Assembly: GCA_002794785.1 (NCBI GenBank)
Contig: NBBA01000003.1
Location: 806,001 to 870,000, forward strand
DNA from: Coniferiporia sulphurascens
Taxonomy: Eukaryota > Basidiomycota > Agaricomycetes > Hymenochaetales > Hymenochaetaceae
Direction of reading: 5' to 3'
DNA: 64,000 bases
This document shows, piece after piece, positions 57,145-64,000 of this stretch. Made by a program: the position numbers and the translations under genes. Under the pieces are notes generated by a model. That model had not been told where the DNA came from, did not search any database, and saw nothing but the letters and a program-made list of their open reading frames with translations. Every line of letters begins with the position of its first letter. Positions within the stretch are counted from its first letter, which is position 1.

Positions 57145-58792
57145 ATGGAACCCGCGTCGCACATGTCTGTAATCTTGGACCTTTCCCCCACTCAATGGCA
57201 CCTCTCGTCTCTTCCCAAGAACGAGTACCCACTCTCCTTCCGCTCGTTCCTCGCACAAACTCTCGCGTTCTTGAATTCGCACCTGGCGTTCAAGCATGAG
57301 AACACGCTTGCGGTGTACGGCGCGCTTCCCGGCAAGAGGTGCGTCTTTCTGCTTCACCTTGACTGAAACTTACTTGACGACGTGCTGGCCAGCGTTTTGC
57401 TCTATTCGTCGATTGACCGCAAGGATGAGGCAACGGACGAGAGCCTTGCCGACGCGAATACTTATCTGCCATTCAAGATCGTTGATACGGCCGTTACGAG
57501 TAGTATTGGCGCAGAGATGGATGCGCTTTCGGAAGAAGAGGAGGAAGGTGTGTTTACATGGGTGACCAAGCTGCACCTACTCATGCTGAAGACGAAAAGC
57601 CCCCTGTCAGCTCGTTGGAGCATTGACAAAGGCCCTGTGTCGTATGTGCTATTCTTTTTATCACAAGCTTGACTCGAAGCCCACCGCTGTACAGATATAA
57701 ACCATATCGTCAATCCAAACGCTGCGTCCTCGAACGCTGAAGCGCCAATCGTTCCCCCCGAACCTCGCATCGTCATACTATCTGTATCGCCCGACCTTTC
57801 AACCTCATACATTCCCCTCATGAACTCGATATTCTCCGCACAAAAGCTTGTAAGGGCGCCTGATTATATTGTGTAAACTCGCTGGGACTGACAAACACCT
57901 CACAGAAAGTCGCAATCGACGTGTGCAAGATATACGGTCCAGACGCGGTCTTTCTTCAACAAGCTGCGCATCTGACAGGGGGGTCGTACATCTACCTCGA
58001 GCGACGCGATGCGTTGCTCCAACACCTTCTGGTACGTATCGGACGCAGCATATCCGCATTGCATTTATGTCATCGCCCCGCGATCTAGATGACTTTCCTG
58101 CCCTTGCCATCAATGCGCCAGATTCTGGTAGTCCCTACACAGGACAAAATAGACTTTCGTGCGGCATGCTTTTGCCACAAGACGATCGTCGACATCGGCT
58201 TCGTCTGTTCCGTTTGCTTGTCCAGTGAGCGCCTTTTCCCAAGGAAAAACAATAATCCACGCTAATTTTGATGCGAACCTAGTTTTCTGCCAGCCTGTGC
58301 CCGTGTGCTCAACTTGCCGGTATGTGCCCTTTCGTCACTTCGCACCCTATTGCATCAGCATCCATCTGATATCTTGTCAACGTTTCGGTACCGATGTGCT
58401 CCTGAATCTCATTCGTCACCGTAAACACCCGACTTTCATTGATTTCCTGGCTATCGTACAAATTTAATACGCCTTCCCCACACACGAACTCGATCTTCTC
58501 CACCATCTAATCTTCTTGGCAACAATCTAGGACCAAGTTCCCGATTAAGAGCCTGCAGCGGCTGAATGCGTCACGGCCCACCGCACCCCGCGCGTCGTCC
58601 GTTTCGACGCCAGGACCACGGACGTCCTCACTGCCCGCGACTGCGGGCACCGCGCCATTGCCGGCCCTTAGCTCGGGACTTTCGACGAGTATGGGCAGTG
58701 TAGGGCTGGGACTGGGGCTGCCGTCGTCGAACAGCATCCGAGTCAATGGCACACCGAGTCCGAGTGCGAACGGATCTGGGGTGGGGTCCTGA
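57145..58792 (+). CDS. tfb4: TFIIH core subunit Tfb4 (p34)
   Basis: Eight exons: 57145-57338, 57393-57549, 57611-57641, 57695-57849, 57906-58031, 58089-58224, 58283-58319, 58531-58792; 365 residues. The vWA-like domain shows SVILDLSPTQWHL, FLNSHLAFKHENTLAVYG, LVGALTKALCHINHI, VSPDLSTSYIPLMNSIFSAQ and AVFLQQAAHLTGGSYIYLE. The C4 zinc finger reads FRAACFCHKTIVDIGFVCSV, then CQPVPVCSTCR, KFPIKSLQRL. The Ser/Pro/Gly-rich tail is extra. Tfb4 pairs with Ssl1/p44 in TFIIH for transcription initiation and nucleotide-excision repair. The exon 2 donor could also be at 57562 (GTGACC), adding four residues. The last intron (211 bp) is much longer than the rest. Confidence 0.9.
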
Positions 58793-59089
58793 AAAAAGGC
58801 TTTAGGCTTTCACCCGGGGGACCCAATCGCGTTGTACGTCCGAGAGTCTGTGAACTTCTGAGAGAGACGGAAGATCTCGGGTGCGGGCCACGGGAATCGG
58901 AAAGATCGTTGAGAGTCGGGAGCCAGTAAGCGTTTGGCTTTATCTTCCCGGGCACAGCCAATGGCAGGTGTTCTCGTTGATCACCAAGAAGATCGTTAGA
59001 GATGATTAGCATTAGCTCTCAATGGTCGTCGTCATCGGGGGATTTGCGGATTCGGGTAGCGGTATATAAAGAATCGGAGCGCCAGTGCG

Positions 59090-60088
59090 TTACTTCCAGC
59101 ACACGACAGTCCGCTCCACACCCCACGCGTCATTCCACACCTCCGTCTTCTGTATATTACCGTGCTGCTCCATCAGCTCCCGGACCGCCGTGCTCTGTTT
59201 GTGCCCCACTTCGAGTGCAATCAGCCCACCGGGCCCGACGAGCTCGGGCGTGCCACCCACCAGACGGGCGATTCGGCGGTAGAACGTGAGTCCGCGTCCG
59301 TCACTCGGGTCTGGGTCGCCGAGGAGCGCACGTATGTCTTCGTAGTCTTTGACGGAGGACGGGAGCTCCTTGTATTCCGATAAGGGTATATAGGGGGGAT
59401 TGGAAGTAATTATATCGAAGGGCGGCCAGCCGAGTTCCTTGAGCGTCGCAGTAAACCCGTCGCTCAGCATGTCTGCCTTGAGAACTTCGAAGCTATTTCG
59501 GCGGCCTGCTCGGGTACCATGGACCTGGAAGACTCCAATGCGTCGTGCGTTTTGCTCCGCGAGCTGAACGGCTTCGTCACCGATGTCGACACCGAGCGCA
59601 CTAATGCTGCCCTTTGGGGCAAGGTGGCAAAGGAGAAGCGCGATGCAGCCTGTCCCCGTACAAAGGTCGAGGAGGCGTCGGGGGGCAGTGGTCCGTTGTG
59701 GGGGGAGGACATCGGCGAGCCGCATCGCCCATTCCTCGGTTTCCGGACGCGGAATCAGGACCGGCGAGCGTACGGTCAGGTCGAGCGGACCGAACGGCTG
59801 GGTGCCTAATAGCATCCGAGGCGAAAGCGGCGAGCGTGGGTTGATACGGAGAGAAGGGGGACAGTGCTAAGTATATGAGTAACAGGCGATTGTGATCTGG
59901 TGTCTAGGCTTACTGAGAATGTATTGCAGGGGTTCGCCGCGAAGCCTGCGCGCGACCATCTTCTCCAGGGCTGATGAGTCTCTGGAGGACTCGCCCATCC
60001 AGCGCAGCTCCTGGACGGCCGAGCGTCGGCCAAGGGCAGCAGACAGCCGGGCGACGAGCGTCGGGGGAATGCTGCGCGGGGACACCAT
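59090..60088 (-). CDS. mtq1: HemK/Mtq1-type protein glutamine N5-methyltransferase
   Basis: Two exons: 59914-60088 and 59090-59805, with a 108-bp intron (GTAAGC donor); 296 residues. The N-terminal helical part (RRLRGEPLQYIL) and beta-hairpin (LIPRPETEEWA) match HemK/PrmC. The SAM-binding motif I is LLDLCTGTGCIALLL and the catalytic motif is SNPPYIP; GRGLTFYRRIA and LIALEVGHKQ follow. The family methylates the Gln of the GGQ motif in release factors; the fungal Mtq1 acts on the mitochondrial factor. A frame upstream of the ATG (to 60214) reads like an Arg/Ser-rich presequence but starts without ATG, so the targeting signal is unresolved. It is convergent with TFB4 and divergent from ERT1. Confidence 0.88.
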
Positions 60089-60369
60089 TAATGCTGCGCC
60101 CGCTACCGAGAAACGAGACGAAAAGAGCGTTGCCTGAGCCCGAAAACGGAACGCCGATGATGCTGAGCATTTCCTTTTCTGGTAAAATAAATTCCCGATA
60201 CTGCAGTTCAGCACAGATATTCGTATAATATTAGGGGCAGCTGCAAGCAGAGGGGTGCGGGCAGGAAAAGCCGGGGTCGCAGTGCAGCATACAGGCCCAG
60301 TTTATCAGAGTTTTTTAATGGCGAAGTAGACGGTAGCCGGTGGGAGATTGAAATAAGATCACTCGTACT

Positions 60370-60376
60370 TATATAA
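60370..60376 (+). promoter_or_regulatory. TATA box of the ERT1-type gene
   Basis: TATATAA 92 bp before the ATG at 60462, within the 373-bp divergent spacer shared with MTQ1. Confidence 0.45.
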
Positions 60377-60461
60377 TCTCCGTCTGTCCAAACAACCTCC
60401 TCGCGTTTGTTTACTGTCTCCCGCTACTCTCAACGTCGAACGTCCACGACCTCCGTCCGCC

Positions 60462-62735
60462 ATGCACACGGGCCCGTACCCGCCCCTCCGTCCAGCCGAG
60501 CCCCGTCCGCCCATTTTGCCCTCTCCCCAGACATCCTCCTCAGACGGCTACCGCCTCACCCCCTCGTCCTCCGTTACCCCCGCCCCCAACGCAGAGGCCG
60601 GGCCCTCCACCTCCATCTCTGCCCCAGGCATCAAGCGTCGCATTGGCGTTGCAAATGCAAAGAAGCGCCGCTCGGCCGTCCTCGATGACTCTGACCTCTC
60701 GGGCGCATCTCATCCGCCCGGAAAGCAGCGCGAAAGCCCTAAAAAAAAGAAAGCCGCACGCGCGTGCTTCTTGTGCCAGAAGGCCCACCTCACTTGCGAC
60801 GACAGTGCGTATTGCATATTCCTGCGTTTGTCCTCCCCACCGCGTGCTGCGCCGCTTGAGCGCTTGCAGGCCAAATTGTGATGTGTCGCGTCACTGTGCT
60901 GATGCTGCATTCAGCCCGGCCGTGTCAACGTTGCGTTAAGCGCGGCATGGCAGAAAAATGTACAGAGGGCCATCGCAAGAAGGCCAAGTACTTGCTCGAA
61001 GATAACGAGCGCGGTACGTTTTTGTCTCCGTACTCTTATCGCAGCGTGCGCTGATAGAAATATACAGAGGCAATGAAGAAGGGAACAAGCACAGAGCCAA
61101 CCGGTTCCGAAGAGCCGCAACCTCCGACGCCTGCTCCGCAAGGTGTGTTTTATTAGTACTTCTTGGAGACTGGCGACGCATAAAGGCTGATGCATGCAGC
61201 AGTGGAGCCATTTCCAACGAACGACCTCTACTTTAACCTCCCATTGGATCAGACGTATAGCTTCGGCTCAGAGGCCGCAAATCTGGAGTATTCGAGTCTC
61301 TCCGCGATTCTGGGCCTCAACAACTACAGCCCGGACCAGCCGTTCCTCACATCGGAGACGCCGCCATCGTCTGCTTCCGTGGCGTACAACCAGCAGTTCG
61401 CGAGTGCTGGATGGCCAGTAGATCCGCAACAGCAGCAGCAGCAGGCCAACATCGCACCTCAGGCCCTGATAGGCGGCCAAGTTGTCGGCTTTGACACTGG
61501 TTACTCCGGCCCACAGCAACAACAGCAGAACGGCTCACCGTACGCTCAGAACGGACAATATGTTGGACAGCCTCTATTTGACGGTGCTTCTGGAGCGTCC
61601 AACATCAGCATCCAGCATAACGGACGCGATCAACAACAACTTGCTGTGGAGCGCGTGCCCGCGGAAAACGCGTACGTTTCCCCGGAGCTAGCGTACCCTA
61701 ATCAGCAGGTATATGCGCAGCCAACCCAGCCTGTCGTTCCACCGATGCAGCAGCAGCAGATGGTCACGTCGCAGAGCGTGTCGTCGAACCTGAGCGGTCG
61801 TCCATCAATCACACCTGTTGCCTCGCTTGTTTCTCCTCCTTCCAGTGATTCGCCGTTGTCGACGGCTTCGCTCACCGATGGAAGCGCGCCCACTATCGCT
61901 CAGGGTCAGGCCACAAAGGACTTCTATGCGACGATAACGAAACCATACAGCTATATTGAGAGCTATGCTTTCCTGATGAAGTTTTTATATAAACGGTTCG
62001 TGCCTCCTTACACTAAGGAAACGCGTTCTGATCGGGGAAACATCACAGGTTTGCGAAAAATGATATCCTGCGGGTGATACGAGCGCTCTCCATTTACCGG
62101 CCATCTATGATTGCCTTACAAGCACCTATGTCTGAAGAGGATTTTGTTTTCATGGAGAAATGTTTGCGCCGGTCACTGATTGTAAGAGAGCTCCCTTTTC
62201 ATTTCTCACATGAATATGAATCTAAATTTATCTTGATTAATGCGTATGTAGGAGCTAGAGAAACTGATTTCCTATAGTGGCACTCCTACGGTCGTGTGGC
62301 GCCGAACGGGAGAGATTTGCCTCGTCGGTGTTGAGTTCTGCCTATTGACCGAATGGAAAAAGGAGGATTTGGTGACGGGCCGTAAATACATTTACGAGGT
62401 TTGTCCAACCCTTGTCTGGCTTCGTTCCTATTGTCCTTGACAGGTCTCGCTTGCAGCTGTTTGAGAGCCAATCGGTCATCGAGTATTGGGAGAAGTTCGC
62501 ATCGCATGCATTTGAGAACACGACGCAGTCCGTCTTCTCTCACTGCGTGCTGTTGAAGCCATCCGGAGAACCCTTGCCTTGCACGTTCTGCTTCTCCATC
62601 CGCAGAGATATATTCGACTTACCTAGTGTCGTAATCGGTACGTCCACTTTTTCGACTACATTTCGCTGCAACATAAAGTCTTACTCTATCATGTGTGGAT
62701 TGCAATGTACAGGACAATGGTTACCACTCATGTAG
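60462..62735 (+). CDS. ert1: Zn2Cys6 transcription factor of the ERT1/AcuK type (gluconeogenesis regulator)
   Basis: Eight exons: 60462-60804, 60915-61013, 61068-61142, 61200-61995, 62049-62181, 62252-62398, 62457-62637, 62713-62735; 598 residues. The binuclear zinc cluster is ACFLCQKAHLTCDD joined to RPCQRCVKRGMAEKC, split by an intron after the third Cys, with KKK before and a Lys/Arg linker after it. A Gln-rich region follows (activation-like). The C-terminal half has FYATITKPYSYIESYAFLMK, FAKNDILRVIRAL, SYSGTPTVVWRRTGEICLVG and CTFCFSIRRDIFDLP, the PAS-like domain of the Ert1/Rds2/AcuK group. These factors switch on gluconeogenic and respiratory genes on non-fermentable carbon. The last coding exon is only 23 bp (QWLPLM). 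Confidence 0.88.
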
Positions 62736-63208
62736 CGTACGTTGATAGAGGGAAATCTATTCTAACATTTTTCTGGATCTACCTGCTGCTGCATTCTCAA
62801 AAAATCACCAGTGCGGAGTCCACTTTTGTAACATCCTCGCTCTGTCTACTCCGCTATTCGTTGTTGTATCGCTTTCATTTTTTGTCTCCCCTCCATTCTT
62901 TTTTACCTCTCTTCTCAATTTCGATTGGATGGTTCTTTCGGGGGATTTGTATGAACATCGCGTTCTTTATGGGCGCTTGGAGCGGAGGAGGAAAAACCGA
63001 AATAAATATGAAGAATCTACAGTCGCAGATATAGACGAATGTCCGGGGAGAACTAGCGGATGTAAACAAAGGCAGTAAAGAATTGTTCATACTTTTTTCC
63101 GGCCCGCTGCAAACAATATTCGCAGCCAACGTCATATCGGCTCCACGCCCGTTCCCTCCGGCAGTCTCCTCCATCGCGTCTATCCGACAAAGCTCATATA
63201 AATGCGAT
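62736..63208. other. 3' spacer between the ERT1-type gene and PRA1
   Basis: Convergent 3' regions; no further feature recognised. Confidence 0.5.
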
Positions 63209-64000
63209 TTACACGCCCTGGCCGGCCTCGACGCTCGAATACTCGCTTTCGATACCCGGTTCCATAAAGCACGCGTGGAAGAGAATGACGAAGGAGGACG
63301 CGCCGACGAGCCAGAAGAATGTGCCGAGCGGCGAGGAGTAGAGAAGGAGCGGGAGGCCGGTGACGAAAAGCCCGGTGTACAGCGTCCTCGGCGTGATGGT
63401 CTGCTGTCCGACTTGGAAGGATTCGGGTGCTGGTAGTCAAAAGGCTCAGCAATGTGCTACCTTAGGAATGGAAGGGGCCGGTGGACGTACCGTATCTACT
63501 GATTGCCATGAAGCCTCCGATGAGGTACCCGAGGGAGATGAGTAGGATGGGGTTCGCCATGCTACGAGCCAGTCATTTAGTCCGATTTCAATCTGAGCAG
63601 ACGGTAATGAGCAGCGGGGTGCGTACAGTGCATAGACGGCCAGAACGGCCACGATCAGCCCGTAATTGCCTGTGCGAACACCAGGATATAAGCCAAAGCA
63701 TGTAGAGAGCTCGGAAAAAAGTGGCACGTACCGGAGAAGTAGCGCGTGTTATATGTGATTCTCTACGAGAGGCTTCAGAATACCATTGCGGAGGTAGAAA
63801 GAGGGCCACGTCACTTACCGACGTCGCTTGGCCCATGTCCTGCGGGCGCGACAGACGGTGGTGGTCGAAGAACTCAGTCGGGGGTCGCAGGCCGCTCAGG
63901 CGCTGTTCCTGCCAACATTAAACGCATTGTGTAAAAAAAAGACGTAGGCCAAAGACGGTGTACAGCGGAAGCTGGAACTCACCCTGAACGACTGGAGGAC
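63209..64000 (-). CDS. PRA1/Yip3 family protein, 5' end beyond the window
   Basis: Exons on the minus strand: 63983-64000 (partial), 63819-63908, 63732-63762, 63627-63669, 63491-63561, 63209-63429, with 53-74 bp introns. The joined frame reads LRPPTEFFDHHRLSRPQDMG, SRITYNTRYFSGNYGLIVAV, MANPILLISLGYLIGGFMAI, QQTITPRTLYTGLFVTGLPL and FWLVGASSFVILFHACFMEP, ending EYSSVEAGQGV. Two paired hydrophobic regions and the NYG and MEPG strings are typical of PRA1 proteins. These sit in ER/Golgi membranes and bind prenylated Rab GTPases. Confidence 0.88.

Overview
This window looks like nuclear DNA of a filamentous basidiomycete, most likely an Agaricomycete. The housekeeping genes are densely packed and split by 46-110 bp GT-AG introns with CTRAY-type branch points. 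The gene families (Rpa43, Tfb4, Kti12, Pam16, Ell, Ert1-type Zn2Cys6 regulator, PRA1) are fungal. The transposons are of types found in fungi: a LINE with CCHC knuckles and RNase H, a Ty1/copia element and a pogo element. The species is not determined.

Layout. 1-2.5 kb: no gene recognised. 2.5-46 kb: accessory region built around seven copies (A-G below) of one unnamed gene family. Each copy encodes a single-pass membrane protein with a Ser/Thr-rich (A: Asn/Gly-rich) N-terminal part, one transmembrane segment, a basic stop-transfer, a cytoplasmic tail with a Met/Gln-rich amphipathic stretch, and (six of seven) a C-terminal PPTYHEQE-type PPxY motif. Copies are A 2540-4227, B 5289-13391, C 25526-32397, D 34270-35579, E 38297-39690, F 41365-42717 and G 44735-45856. 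C-G repeat at about 3-4 kb spacing with shared flanks, so this is a tandem array made by duplication.

The array is riddled with transposons, and most insertions can be placed to the base by their target-site duplications (TSDs). A 6.7 kb LINE splits B and itself carries a solo LTR. A 5.7 kb copia element splits C and carries a solo LTR of its own family. Solo LTRs of that family split E and F. Between B and C lies a pogo-type DNA transposon (14302-23282, TA TSD) with three solo LTRs, a 3.3 kb nest of LTR-type insertions and an 0.89 kb inverted-repeat element inserted into it. Removing each insertion plus one TSD copy restores the interrupted reading frame. Almost all remaining stops in these elements are TGA where CGA (Arg) is expected, pointing to C-to-T decay at CpG. 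Also present are relics of a VPS16 gene and of carboxylesterase genes.

46.8-64 kb: a compact, apparently intact housekeeping block: ELL-type Pol II elongation factor (-), KTI12 (-), PAM16 (-), RPA43 (+), an MFS transporter (-), TFB4/p34 of TFIIH (+), an MTQ1/HemK-type glutamine methyltransferase (-), an ERT1/AcuK-type regulator (+) and a PRA1/Yip3 gene cut by the window end (-). All exon structures were worked out by eye from reading frame, splice motifs and family resemblance; no transcript or database evidence was available.
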